64,000 nt of DNA from an uncultured Prevotellaceae bacterium. GTDB lineage: Bacteria; Bacteroidota; Bacteroidia; Bacteroidales; Bacteroidaceae. Positions 16,114 through 25,430 of the stretch are shown in pieces. Within the stretch, counting starts at the first letter, position 1. Each line of letters opens with the position of its first letter. The notes below the pieces were generated by a model. The model had not been told where the DNA came from. It searched no databases and saw only the letters and a program-made list of their open reading frames with translations. Position numbers and translations under genes: made by a program. The DNA is taken from positions 1 through 64,000 of the forward strand of contig ONCG01000005.1 of the NCBI GenBank assembly GCA_900316285.1, written 5' to 3'.

Positions 16114-17997
16114 TTACTTCTTCTTACCCCAATAGCTCTTAGCACCGTTGATGCCGGAATAGACGATGGTGTGTTTGCGCGGACTGGCCTCCCAGTCGCA
16201 CTCGCGCTGCACCTTCAGCTCTACGCCGTTGGCCGTGAGCGTGTTGGTAGAAGCATTGAACGACCACTTGCCACCCTTCCACGGACCGCTGGTGATGGTG
16301 CCATCGGCATTGAAGGTCATCGTGGTGGAAGTCTTCATCTCGCCATACTTATAGCCAAGGTCGATGTGCTCCCACGTGCCGGCAATCTCGTCGGACGTGA
16401 TGGCCTGCTGCGGCACGGCAGCATAGCGTTCAGGCATGACCACCGGCCATCCGCTGGAGAGCCATTGAATGCTACGCACACCACCCATCATCACTGCGTT
16501 CGGTGCATTGCCGCCAGCCGTTGTGGGGAAGCGTTGCTGCGAAGCATAGTACCAGTTGCCCTGTCCGTCGTCGAACACGGCACAGTGGGCGATGCCTACC
16601 CAGCCTTGCGAACCCGTGAACTGATAGGGATGCGTAAGCACGGTCTCATTGCCAGTATAGTTGCCGTCGATGGTCTTCGAACGGGCGATGCGAGTGTTGT
16701 AAGGAATGTCAAGACCGTCATAAGCCATGAAGAGATAGTAGTAGCCGTCGTGATAGACAATCTCTGGAGCCTCCGAGCCCTGCCAGCGGCTGTTGCCGCG
16801 GCTCCAGATGCGCTTGCCATAGCCATTGGAGGCCAGTCCGGCAGCCGACGAAGCCCAGGGATCGCCGAGTTCCTTCAGCGTCTTACCCGTCTCCGGATTG
16901 AGCTGCACGGCAGCAAAGCCCGAGTGCCACGAGCCGTAGATGAGCCAGTGCTCACCCTCAGGCGTGATGACGTAGGTGGGGTCGATGGCATTGAAATAGA
17001 AGTAAGCCTCCCAGTCGTTCTTGCTGGCACGCTTCCATCCGTCCTTGCCCTTGTCGGAAGACGAGCAGATGACGAAACCCTTGTCCTCCCACTTGTTCGT
17101 GGCGGGGTCGCTGGTCTCCATCAGACCAATGAAGGCACGCTCTGTCCACGAGCTGTCGTAGTTGGCATCGGTGTTGGGCTTACCCGACTTGATGTAGTTG
17201 TCGACCACCACGCAATAGTACATGCGATAGAGGCCGCTCTTCACCTTGCGCACACACGGAGCCCAATAGCCCAGCTGCGGATTGCTGATGGGGTCGAGGC
17301 CCTGCTTGGCACGAATCTCGTTGAGCTTCTCCTTCACCCACGAAGGAGTGTTGGTCATCGTACCACCGAGGTACTCCCAGTCGACGAGGTTCTTTGAACG
17401 ACGTGCATGGAAGTGGCCACCTTTCTCATGGGCGTTGCCATAGGAGGCATCGGTCTGATACATGTAGTAGTAGCCGTCGTCGGCAAGCACTACCGTAGGA
17501 TCGTGCACATTGGCAAGGTTCCACTGAGCGCGCTTCGACCAGTCGGAGATGTTACGATAGTCGTCGGCATAGGTAGGAGCCTTCCACTTGTCGAGGTCGG
17601 TATCAGTAGCCTCCTCCTGGGTGGTGAAGGTCACGTCGCTGGAGTAGGTCACTCCGGCGCTGCTCTGGGCATAGGCACGCACATGATAGGTGGTGCCGGG
17701 CTTCAAGCCGTTGAGCGTGATGCTCATCTCGCCCGTCGAGGACGTCTGCTTCGAATCGTTGATGGTAGGGTTGGGAGAGGTGCTGTAGCACACGCCACGC
17801 TCCTTGATGCTGCTACCCGTGGTCTTCGCGCTGACAACAGCCGAATTCGTTGTCACGGCCGACACGGTGGGTGTCGAAACGTAGGTGTCGTCGGCCTTTT
17901 CAGGCTCGTCGTCGCCACCACCGCTACAAGCCGAGAATGTTGCGACCAAGCCGCAACATGCCATAAAAACGAAAAATAGTCTTGAGAGAGTTTTCAT
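16114..17997 (-). CDS. GH43 lipoprotein, probable endo-arabinanase, with N-terminal Fn3-like and C-terminal lipocalin-like domains
   Basis: A 627-residue lipoprotein (lipobox ATFSAC, Cys24). Residues about 38-127 form an Fn3-like domain (TPTVSAVTTNSAVVSAKTT to VTFTTQEE). Residues about 150-535 are a GH43 propeller: NVHDPTVVLADDGYYYMYQT gives the base Asp, FNAIDPTYVI the second Asp, and QGSEAPEIVYHDGYYYLF the acid Glu. Residues about 540-627 (AGTWEHIDLGYKYG...) resemble the DUF5004/lipocalin-like domain that accompanies GH43 endo-arabinanases of Bacteroides arabinan loci. It is the last gene of the SusC-SusD-binding-protein-GH43 series, so it likely cuts the glycan at the cell surface. Arabinan is the best guess for the substrate. 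Confidence 0.8.
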   Translation of the reverse strand: MKTLSRLFFVFMACCGLVATFSACSGGGDDEPEKADDTYVSTPTVSAVTTNSAVVSAKTTGSSIKERGVCYSTSPNPTINDSKQTSSTGEMSITLNGLKPGTTYHVRAYAQSSAGVTYSSDVTFTTQEEATDTDLDKWKAPTYADDYRNISDWSKRAQWNLANVHDPTVVLADDGYYYMYQTDASYGNAHEKGGHFHARRSKNLVDWEYLGGTMTNTPSWVKEKLNEIRAKQGLDPISNPQLGYWAPCVRKVKSGLYRMYYCVVVDNYIKSGKPNTDANYDSSWTERAFIGLMETSDPATNKWEDKGFVICSSSDKGKDGWKRASKNDWEAYFYFNAIDPTYVITPEGEHWLIYGSWHSGFAAVQLNPETGKTLKELGDPWASSAAGLASNGYGKRIWSRGNSRWQGSEAPEIVYHDGYYYLFMAYDGLDIPYNTRIARSKTIDGNYTGNETVLTHPYQFTGSQGWVGIAHCAVFDDGQGNWYYASQQRFPTTAGGNAPNAVMMGGVRSIQWLSSGWPVVMPERYAAVPQQAITSDEIAGTWEHIDLGYKYGEMKTSTTMTFNADGTITSGPWKGGKWSFNASTNTLTANGVELKVQRECDWEASPRKHTIVYSGINGAKSYWGKKK

Positions 17998-18029
17998 GAT
18001 TGCTTTGAATATGATAAAAGAAAGAGACC

Positions 18030-18142
18030 CACCCCCTGCCCCTCCCTGCGAGGGAGGGGAGTAATCAGCTTTTTTGATTGTTTCAATATCTCAAAAGAGT
18101 AATTACTCCCCTCCATGCAGGGAGGGGCAGGGGGGTGGGTCT
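18030..18142. repeat. long GC-rich inverted repeat (CCCCTCCC family)
   Basis: Arms GACCCACCCCCTGCCCCTCC and its inverse GGAGGGGCAGGGGGGTGGGTC, about 35 nt each, each arm itself a hairpin, with an AT-rich centre of about 40 nt. It lies between the binding-protein and GH43 genes and could lower or end transcription between them. Confidence 0.85.
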
Positions 18143-18147
18143 AAAGT

Positions 18148-20085
18148 TTACTCAAACACGAGGTGGCTGCCATCGACGGTGAAGCGGAAGTAGAAGTCGC
18201 TGCCGTCAATCGGGCTGATGCCGATGTAGTCCTGTGTGTAAGTGTTGCCATCGTTGCCCACCATCGTGCACTTCACGTCAGCCGAGCTGCCGTTGTTGGT
18301 TACGCTAACGGTTACCACAGCATCGTCCATGGCCTTCAACCACGTAGCCCAGTCGGCTTGACCGCCACTCGGTGTGCAAGCAGCGTAGCTACCGCCCCAA
18401 CCATAGTTGTCAGCACGCACGATGGCGTACTCACCGTCTGCACCCAAGCTTAGGTCGCCCTTGACGAGGCAGAGGACGAAGTTGTTCCAGTTGTTGGCAC
18501 CACTGGTGAAGTTCTTGAAGCGTGTGGTGTAGGTCTTGCCTTCAGGTACCTGAACCAGCTCGGAGAACTCTGACCACCAACCTGTGGTGTTGTCATCAGC
18601 ACCAACGGCGTTATCGAACTCGATATGGCTGTTGTCAACCGTGTAGCGGAAGTAGAAGTCGTTCGGGTCGATGTTGCTAATGCCGGTGTAGCTCTGCTCA
18701 TAGGTCTCACCGTTATTGCCCACCATGACAGCCTTGACATCAGCCGTTCCGTCACCGTTGTTAGTGATGTAGGCAGTCACCTTGGCACCGTCCATAGCCT
18801 TCAGCCACGTAGCCCAGTCGCCCTGAGTTCCGGTAGGAGTGCAGGCAGCATAGCCAGCGCCCCATCCATAATTGTCGGCACGCAAGATGGCGTACTCACC
18901 GTCAGCACCCAGGCTCAGGTCGCCCTTGACGAGGCAGATGACGAAGTTGTTCCAGTTGTTGGCACCGCTGCTGTAGTTGGTGAAGGTGCTGACGAATGTC
19001 TCGCCCGGAGCTACCTTGATCAGGTCAGAGAATGCCGACCACCAACCTGTCGAGTTATCGGCATTACCGATGCAGGTGTACATCTTGTCGACCACCTCGA
19101 ACTGAACGTAAGCAATGACAGGATTGCAGTACTCGCCCTTGTAGGTCTTGTTGTAGACAGCCACGAGGTTCTTTGTGCCGAGCGAGTTCAGGTCGGGGAT
19201 TGACTCGAAGGTCAGCTCCTGAGCGGTGACAGTCTTCGACACGCCCTGCTCGAACTGCACCTCAGCGGTGATGTTAGCCGTGATGGCAGCCGGATCGGTG
19301 CCCTGCAGGACTTTGCGGGGAGCACCCTTCAGCTCCATCGACAGCGGCAGCTTGTCCTCAGCCGATGTGCATCCGCCAATAGGTTCCATGTCGGTGGCCA
19401 GGAAGTTGATGTAGGAACCCTCGGGCACCAGGAATGCACGGATGGTCGTGTTCGAAGCGTCGGCATTCAGGTTGGGCAGCGGAGTCTTCTGTGTGTACTC
19501 CTTCACGACGGTTCCATTGGAGATCTTCACGATGAGTCCGCCATTCGAGCGGTCGATGGTCAGCACTACGCGTCCGCCGAGCTTCTCGACGCCGGGATCG
19601 GTATCGGTCTCGAAGGTAAGCGTGCTTACCACGAGCGAACGATCAATGTAGTCACCCCACTCGGAGTTGCCGCTGGGCTGGTTGTCGAAGCGAATAGCAC
19701 CATATTCCTTATAGTTGGCAGCACCACGGTCCTCGTCGTTGCAGAGGATGAGTGCGAAGTTCTTATAGGTGTTGGAGGCGTTGGGGTTGATGTTCAGGTT
19801 GAACAGTCCGTGCCAGACACCACCCTCATTAATCTGATAGTACTTGGAGAACTGAGCCCACCAACCCGTGCTGAAGTCGGTAGCACCGATGGTGTAGACG
19901 TCTTCCATCATGCCTTCCAGTTCCTCGTCGTCGCTACCCTTGTTAGCATTGATCGAGTCGATCACCTCTTGGAGCCAGTCGGGGGAGTCTACGCTGTAGA
20001 GATCGCCACCCTCGCAGCTGGTCATCGTCAGCATTCCCAGTGCTGCTGCGCAGAAGACCATTGCTAATTTTCTCATATATTTCAT
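18148..20085 (-). CDS. surface lipoprotein with three related WW-type domains (probable glycan-binding protein)
   Basis: A 645-residue lipoprotein (lipobox MTSC, Cys24) in the SusE/SusF position after SusC and SusD. Three copies of one domain each begin with a TGWW motif (STGWWAQFSKYYQINEG, STGWWSAFSDLIKVAPG, TTGWWSEFSELVQVPEG). The second and third copies are nearly identical over about 140 residues, with the shared block WNNFVLCLVKGDLSLGADG and YGWG...YAACTP; the first is diverged. A cadherin/Ig-like segment lies between copies one and two. Clusters of Trp and Tyr suggest sugar binding; no known family is recognised with confidence. Confidence 0.7.
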   Translation of the reverse strand: MKYMRKLAMVFCAAALGMLTMTSCEGGDLYSVDSPDWLQEVIDSINANKGSDDEELEGMMEDVYTIGATDFSTGWWAQFSKYYQINEGGVWHGLFNLNINPNASNTYKNFALILCNDEDRGAANYKEYGAIRFDNQPSGNSEWGDYIDRSLVVSTLTFETDTDPGVEKLGGRVVLTIDRSNGGLIVKISNGTVVKEYTQKTPLPNLNADASNTTIRAFLVPEGSYINFLATDMEPIGGCTSAEDKLPLSMELKGAPRKVLQGTDPAAITANITAEVQFEQGVSKTVTAQELTFESIPDLNSLGTKNLVAVYNKTYKGEYCNPVIAYVQFEVVDKMYTCIGNADNSTGWWSAFSDLIKVAPGETFVSTFTNYSSGANNWNNFVICLVKGDLSLGADGEYAILRADNYGWGAGYAACTPTGTQGDWATWLKAMDGAKVTAYITNNGDGTADVKAVMVGNNGETYEQSYTGISNIDPNDFYFRYTVDNSHIEFDNAVGADDNTTGWWSEFSELVQVPEGKTYTTRFKNFTSGANNWNNFVLCLVKGDLSLGADGEYAIVRADNYGWGGSYAACTPSGGQADWATWLKAMDDAVVTVSVTNNGSSADVKCTMVGNDGNTYTQDYIGISPIDGSDFYFRFTVDGSHLVFE

Positions 20086-20128
20086 AATAATCTGAATTAT
20101 CTATTATCAATTATTGATTTGTTATTCC

Positions 20129-20172
20129 CTTCCCCCTTCTCCCCTCTCCTTCGGGGAGGGGTCGGGGGGCGT
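20129..20172. repeat. GC-rich hairpin (CCCCTCTCC family)
   Basis: CCCCTCTCCTTCGGGGAGGGG with flanking C- and G-runs, between the SusD and binding-protein genes. Confidence 0.65.
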
Positions 20173-20181
20173 TGGCCTTCC

Positions 20182-21960
20182 TTACTTCACTACCGGATGT
20201 ACGGTCCAGCCCTTCTGAGCGAAATAACTTGCGTTATCGGTGTTGTTGTTGGCTGAGTTACCAGTGAGGTTGGGATTGTCGTTGAGTGTACCCTGGAAGA
20301 TTGGCAGATACTCATGGCCCTGTACATAGGTGTCATAAGAGCTCTTGCTGCACATTCCATAATCTACGGCATCTTTCGGGGTGTAGGTGTACTGACCTGC
20401 CTCGTAGTTGCCCTTGGTCCAGAAGTTGAAGGCACCATGCTCCTTCAGCTGCTGCAGACGGTCGGCGCTGTAGAAGAATCCCCAGCGGATGAGGTCGAAG
20501 CCACGGCCGAACTCGCAACCGAACTCCTTCGGACGCTCCACGTTGGCAATCTGCTCGAAGAGCTTGTCCTTGGTGTTGAAGTCAGCGAGCTTCAGGCCAG
20601 CCAGATTGGCGCGAGCGCGCACCTGGTTAATCCAGTCAATGGCCTGCTGAGTAGGACCGTTCACCTCGTTCTCGCACTCGGCGGCACGCAACAGCACGTC
20701 GCTATAGCGCATGATGCGAAGGTTAATACCACAATGCAAACCGGTGACGACCTTCTCGTAGAGACCCGTGCGGAGGTTGGTGTTCTTGGCAATGGGCAGG
20801 CCGCCATAGTTGTTGTTGGTCACGAGATATTCGTCGGCTGTGAGCGTCTGCTTGTAAGCCACGTTGCCATACTCGAAGCCTTCCCAGTCGTTCTCGTAAG
20901 TGCCGATGGTCCAATAGAGGCGCGGGTCAAGCTTACCCTCGGTGGTGCGCTCCTGCTTGAAGAGGTTGTAGAGCCAAGGCGAAGCAGAGATGTCGGCCCA
21001 GCCACCACAGTCGCCAGGACCGTAGTTACTCTCAATGGCGTGGCCCTGCGTTGCGTTGGCACTGGTGTTCACCGGTGTCCACTCGTCGTCGGTGCCCTGT
21101 GAGCCGTAGTCGAGGAACTGAACCTCGAACAAGCTCTCGGCGTTGTTCTCGTAGGCAGGACCCTCACGGAAGTTGTCGCCATAGTTCTTCATGAGCTCAT
21201 AGTGGCCGTAGTTGCCAGCGATGATGCTCTTCAGCACGTCGAGTGCCTCGTTATACTTGTGGCGCATCATCAGCGTGCGGGCCAAGAAGCCAGCAGCAGC
21301 ACCGCAGGTGGCACGACCCTTGGCCCACTCACCACCCTCGTCGCGTGAAGGCAGCAGACCCATAGCCTCAGCGAAGTCGGCCTCCACCTGATCCATCACA
21401 CGGTCATACTGTGCAAAAGTGTTCTCGTCGCCCTCTTCCTTGTTTGAAGCATAGAGGCCGTCGAGTGTTGAATACTGATTGTAATCTGTTATGAGTGCGG
21501 GATTTTGATAATAACCGGCAAGATTGTAATAGGCCAGACCGCGAATGAACAGGGCTTGGCCCTTGATGCGCTTCATTTGGTCAGAGAGGTTGTCGCCCGT
21601 GGTACGGGAGAGCACAAAGTTGCAAACGTTGATGGTGTAGTACCAGTCGCGCCACGACCACTGACCGATTTCGTCGGTGATGGGTTCGTTCAGGTCGTCG
21701 AAAGGCATGTACCATACCTGCGAGGCGTTCCAAGCCTCATCGCCGCGCATCACGTCGATGTTGTAGCCTACACGTGCGTAGGTTCCTTCCATACGAATGT
21801 GGTTGTAGCAGGCAATGACACTCTCCTCCAAATCGTTGGCTGTGAAGCCAAAAGTTCCTGATGTTTGCTCGTTGGGGTTCGTCAGTTCCAGCTTGTCGCT
21901 GCACGAAGTCATCGCGCCGAGGCCCAGGAACAGGGCAAGTGAAATTTTATATAGTTTCAT
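20182..21960 (-). CDS. SusD/RagB-family nutrient-binding lipoprotein
   Basis: A 592-residue lipoprotein with lipobox MTSC (Cys20) and typical SusD sequence: QALFIRGLAYYNLAGYYQN in the N-terminal TPR core, DEAWNASQVWY early, and the C-terminal FGCEFGRGFDLIRWG and YLPIFQGTLNDNPNL. SusD caps the SusC channel and helps capture the glycan. It lies 42 nt after the SusC stop in the same operon. Confidence 0.95.
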   Translation of the reverse strand: MKLYKISLALFLGLGAMTSCSDKLELTNPNEQTSGTFGFTANDLEESVIACYNHIRMEGTYARVGYNIDVMRGDEAWNASQVWYMPFDDLNEPITDEIGQWSWRDWYYTINVCNFVLSRTTGDNLSDQMKRIKGQALFIRGLAYYNLAGYYQNPALITDYNQYSTLDGLYASNKEEGDENTFAQYDRVMDQVEADFAEAMGLLPSRDEGGEWAKGRATCGAAAGFLARTLMMRHKYNEALDVLKSIIAGNYGHYELMKNYGDNFREGPAYENNAESLFEVQFLDYGSQGTDDEWTPVNTSANATQGHAIESNYGPGDCGGWADISASPWLYNLFKQERTTEGKLDPRLYWTIGTYENDWEGFEYGNVAYKQTLTADEYLVTNNNYGGLPIAKNTNLRTGLYEKVVTGLHCGINLRIMRYSDVLLRAAECENEVNGPTQQAIDWINQVRARANLAGLKLADFNTKDKLFEQIANVERPKEFGCEFGRGFDLIRWGFFYSADRLQQLKEHGAFNFWTKGNYEAGQYTYTPKDAVDYGMCSKSSYDTYVQGHEYLPIFQGTLNDNPNLTGNSANNNTDNASYFAQKGWTVHPVVK

Positions 21961-22002
21961 AATAATACTATCTTATTATATATATGATCAGTTTTCAATT
22001 CT

Positions 22003-25000
22003 TTAGAACGAGAAGAGTATACCGCCCATGAAGCTACGTGCGCTGGGATAAGAGCACCAGTTGTAGCCCGGGGTGAACGTACCGCCGGCATAGTCGACGT
22101 TGTATCCGTGATAGCCTGTGAAGGTGTAGAGGTTCTGTGCCGAAACATAGATGCGGGCACCGCTGATCACACCCTTGAACACCTTGTTAGGGATGTTGTA
22201 GCCCAACTCCACGTTGGCAATTTTCCAGTAGGCAGCGTTTTGAATCTTGCGCTCGCTGAACAGGTCGTTCCAAGCCAAAGTAGCGTTGTTAGCATAGTAG
22301 GTGCGGGGCACGTCGGAGAGATAAGTCGTTCCGTCGTCCGACCAGCGGTTGGCACCGAGCAGGGCAACGTCCTTGTTGGCAGGACCATAGCACGAATTCA
22401 AGTTGTTGTAGATACCATCGGCAACGTGGTAGTTCAGTGCGCCGAAGGTAGAGATGCTCAGGTCGAAGCCCTTGTACTCGAGGCGGGCGCTCAGACCGTA
22501 GTTGATCTTCGGCAGACCACTGCCGAGCACCACCTGGTCGTAAGCATCAACAACACCGTCGGGAGCGCCATCGGGGCCGCTCACGTCCTTGTAGAGGCAG
22601 TCACCCACGTTGGCGCCGTTTTGTGTGGCGTGGTTGTCGATGTCGGCTTGCGTGCGTGCGATACCTTCATATACCCATCCGTAGAACTTACCAACTTCCT
22701 CGCCCACTTCCGTCTTGTAGGCGCCGGCGATGTAGCTCTCGGTGCCGAAGCCCAGCGACGTCACCTTGTTTTTCAAGGTGCTGAGGTTGGCCGAGATGTC
22801 GTACTTCAGCGGGTGGTCGTGATTGCGATAGGTAGCTGAGAACTCCAGACCGCTGTTCTCCATCTCGGCTGCGTTCATCGTCACAGAGGTGTTGGCCACA
22901 CCGGCGTTGGCAGGCACGGGCACGTTGTAGAGCAGTTCGGTAGAAATGTTCTTGTACCACTCAGCGGTGAACTCCAGGCGGTTGTTGAACATGGCCAGGT
23001 CGAAACCCACGTTCATGGTCTTCTTCTTCTCCCAGGCGATGTTCTCGTTCACGAATGTCGAGATGGCCGAACCCGTCACGGCCTGGTTGCCGAACGAATA
23101 GGTCATGTTGTTGCGGTTCATCGTAGCCTGATAGGCATATTCGCCGATGTTCTCGTTACCGAGCTCACCATAGCTGGCGCGCAGCTTGAACATGTTGATG
23201 ACATCGCTGCTCACGGGGAAGAACTTCTCCTTGTCCAGACGCCAACCTACAGAAACAGAGGGGAACGTACCCCAGCGGATGTGCTTGGTCAGGCGCGAGC
23301 TGCCGTCGCGACGCACGATGGCCGACAGCAGATACTTGCCGTCGTAGTCGTAGATGAGACGACCGATGAACGAGTTCAGGGCGTGTGTATATTCATACGA
23401 CGAGGCATTGCGCGTGCCGGCATGCTGCAGCTGCAGGAAGTAGGGCTCCGGGAAGTTCACACCCCAGCCGTTCAAGAGGTCGGAGTTCTCTTCCTCGTAG
23501 GTGATACCACCAAGCAGATTCAGGTGGTGCAGACCGAACATGGCATCGTAGGTCAGCGTGTTCTCAACGAGGAAGTCAGCGTAGGTGCGCTTGTTTCTGT
23601 CAAGACGTTCGTTGCTCTTGTCGAGGTATACACGGTTGCTCTGAATCCATGCCGACACCCAAGTCTTGTCCTGGGCGTGAGTCTTGCTATAAGAGAGGTT
23701 CAGCTTATAATCCAGCTTGTGGTTCTTGCTCTCCACGCCGATCATCTTCAGCAGGTCTACTTCGGCAGAACCGGTAGCGACCACGCGGTCAACGATGGTA
23801 TTACGTGTCACGAGATTGTTCACGAGCAAGGGGTTCGAAGCAGAGATATCACCGTGGATGGTGTCGTAGTACACACCATAGCCGTAGGCGTCGTAGTTGT
23901 AGCTGCTGGCCGAACCCACCTTGTCGTCGAGCACCCATGTGGAGGGGTCGTAAGCCTTGATGGTGGGCTGCATTGACAGTGTACCACCGAGCACATTATA
24001 GCCCGTCATACCATACAAACCCTGAATGTACTCCTGGGCATTCGAGATACCCAGACCGTCCTGTGAGGAGTGCGAGTACACGAGGCTGGTGCGGAACTTG
24101 ACGAACTTCGTATCCATTGTATTATTCACGCGAGCAGTGAAACGCTGGTAGTTAGGACCGGCACCCTCAAGGGTTCCCTTCTGGTTGAAGTAGTCCAGAC
24201 CAATGTTATAAGTGTTGTTGGCACCGCCGCCACTGAGGTTCACATTGTGATTTTGGCGGATACCCGTCTTGAACACCTCGTTGAACCAGTCGGTGTTTGT
24301 GCCGTCCATGAAGTGATACTGGCCGTCTTCACCCATGCTGTAGCCACCGGGCAGCGGTGTGCCACTGTTGGTGCAGGCCTGAGCAAGGTAGTTGCTGTAT
24401 TGGTCGGCATTCATCAAGTCGTAGGTGCTGCTGGGAATCTGGTCGATACCGAAGTAGCCCTTGTAGTCGAGCTTCAGCGGCTGGTCCTTCTTACCGTTCT
24501 TAGTGGTGATAATGATCACACCGTTTGCAGCACGCGAACCATAGATAGCACCTGCTGATGCGTCCTTCAGCACCTGAATGGTCTCAATGTCGTTCGGTGA
24601 GAAGTCGCGGATGGTAGTACCCATGGGCACGCCGTCAATGACGTACAGAGGGGCTGTGCTACCAAACGAACCAATACCACGGATGCGAACCGACGGGTCG
24701 GCACCGGGCTGACCGTCAGAGGTGATTTGCACACCGGCTACCTTACCCTCGAGCATCGTCGAGATGTTCGAGTTCGAAACCTTCTTCATTTCCTCGGCAT
24801 TCACAATCGAAACGGAACCAGTCAGGTCGGCCTTCTTCTGAGTACCGTAACCCACAACGACCACCTGATTCAGTGTCATGGCGTCGCTTTCCATCTGAAT
24901 AGTGCCAAGAACGGCGCGACCGCGCACGGCCACCTCCATGTCCTTGAATCCTACATAGCTCACGATGAGCACACCATTGGCAGGAACATCCAATTGGAAG

Positions 25001-25212
25001 TTTCCGTCAAGGTCTGTGACGGCACCGCCTTCGGCGTCCTTCACCCTGACCGTTGCTCCAATGAGTGGTTCACCGTCCTGGTCAACAACCTGACCGCTGA
25101 CCTTGATGGTCTGCTGCTGCTCCACTGCGGCAGCTGCCGTGGTCGGAATCATGGTGAGTCCGCACATGGCACCCAGACACAGCATCGCAGAGAATAATAC
25201 TTGTTTTCTCAT
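22003..25212 (-). CDS. SusC/RagA-family TonB-linked outer-membrane transporter
   Basis: A 1069-residue outer-membrane protein. Signal peptide 1-28; carboxypeptidase-regulatory-like domain about 35-115 (GQVVDQDGEPLIGATVRVKD); TonB box and plug from about 118 (LNQVVVVGYGTQKKADLTGS, then PLYVIDGVPMG and GSRAANGVIIITTKNGKK); barrel to the end (SARSFMGGILFSF). It imports glycan pieces with SusD using TonB energy. First gene of the operon; -7 box TAATTTTG at 25335-25342. Confidence 0.95.
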   Translation of the reverse strand: MRKQVLFSAMLCLGAMCGLTMIPTTAAAAVEQQQTIKVSGQVVDQDGEPLIGATVRVKDAEGGAVTDLDGNFQLDVPANGVLIVSYVGFKDMEVAVRGRAVLGTIQMESDAMTLNQVVVVGYGTQKKADLTGSVSIVNAEEMKKVSNSNISTMLEGKVAGVQITSDGQPGADPSVRIRGIGSFGSTAPLYVIDGVPMGTTIRDFSPNDIETIQVLKDASAGAIYGSRAANGVIIITTKNGKKDQPLKLDYKGYFGIDQIPSSTYDLMNADQYSNYLAQACTNSGTPLPGGYSMGEDGQYHFMDGTNTDWFNEVFKTGIRQNHNVNLSGGGANNTYNIGLDYFNQKGTLEGAGPNYQRFTARVNNTMDTKFVKFRTSLVYSHSSQDGLGISNAQEYIQGLYGMTGYNVLGGTLSMQPTIKAYDPSTWVLDDKVGSASSYNYDAYGYGVYYDTIHGDISASNPLLVNNLVTRNTIVDRVVATGSAEVDLLKMIGVESKNHKLDYKLNLSYSKTHAQDKTWVSAWIQSNRVYLDKSNERLDRNKRTYADFLVENTLTYDAMFGLHHLNLLGGITYEEENSDLLNGWGVNFPEPYFLQLQHAGTRNASSYEYTHALNSFIGRLIYDYDGKYLLSAIVRRDGSSRLTKHIRWGTFPSVSVGWRLDKEKFFPVSSDVINMFKLRASYGELGNENIGEYAYQATMNRNNMTYSFGNQAVTGSAISTFVNENIAWEKKKTMNVGFDLAMFNNRLEFTAEWYKNISTELLYNVPVPANAGVANTSVTMNAAEMENSGLEFSATYRNHDHPLKYDISANLSTLKNKVTSLGFGTESYIAGAYKTEVGEEVGKFYGWVYEGIARTQADIDNHATQNGANVGDCLYKDVSGPDGAPDGVVDAYDQVVLGSGLPKINYGLSARLEYKGFDLSISTFGALNYHVADGIYNNLNSCYGPANKDVALLGANRWSDDGTTYLSDVPRTYYANNATLAWNDLFSERKIQNAAYWKIANVELGYNIPNKVFKGVISGARIYVSAQNLYTFTGYHGYNVDYAGGTFTPGYNWCSYPSARSFMGGILFSF

Positions 25213-25334
25213 TGCTTGTTGGTTTTAAAGTTTGTTGTTATAAAGTTAGTTATTCGGTTTGTAAAGGAAAAGAGTGAGTATCCTACAACACTTCACGTGC
25301 ATAAATTATATTCAGCAAGATTGCTAAACATCCG

Positions 25335-25342
25335 CAAAATTA
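25335..25342 (-). promoter_or_regulatory. -7 promoter element of the SusC operon
   Basis: Minus-strand TAATTTTGCGG; leader of about 115 nt before ATG 25212. The 218-nt gap to the regulator gene would also hold the regulator's binding site, which I cannot place. Confidence 0.55.
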
Positions 25343-25430
25343 CACCATAAAATAAGTAGAGAGGTGGACAAAACGACTTATTAGGTGGACAAAACGTATC
25401 GGAGGGGGATTTTCTTTTATTTGTGCACCC

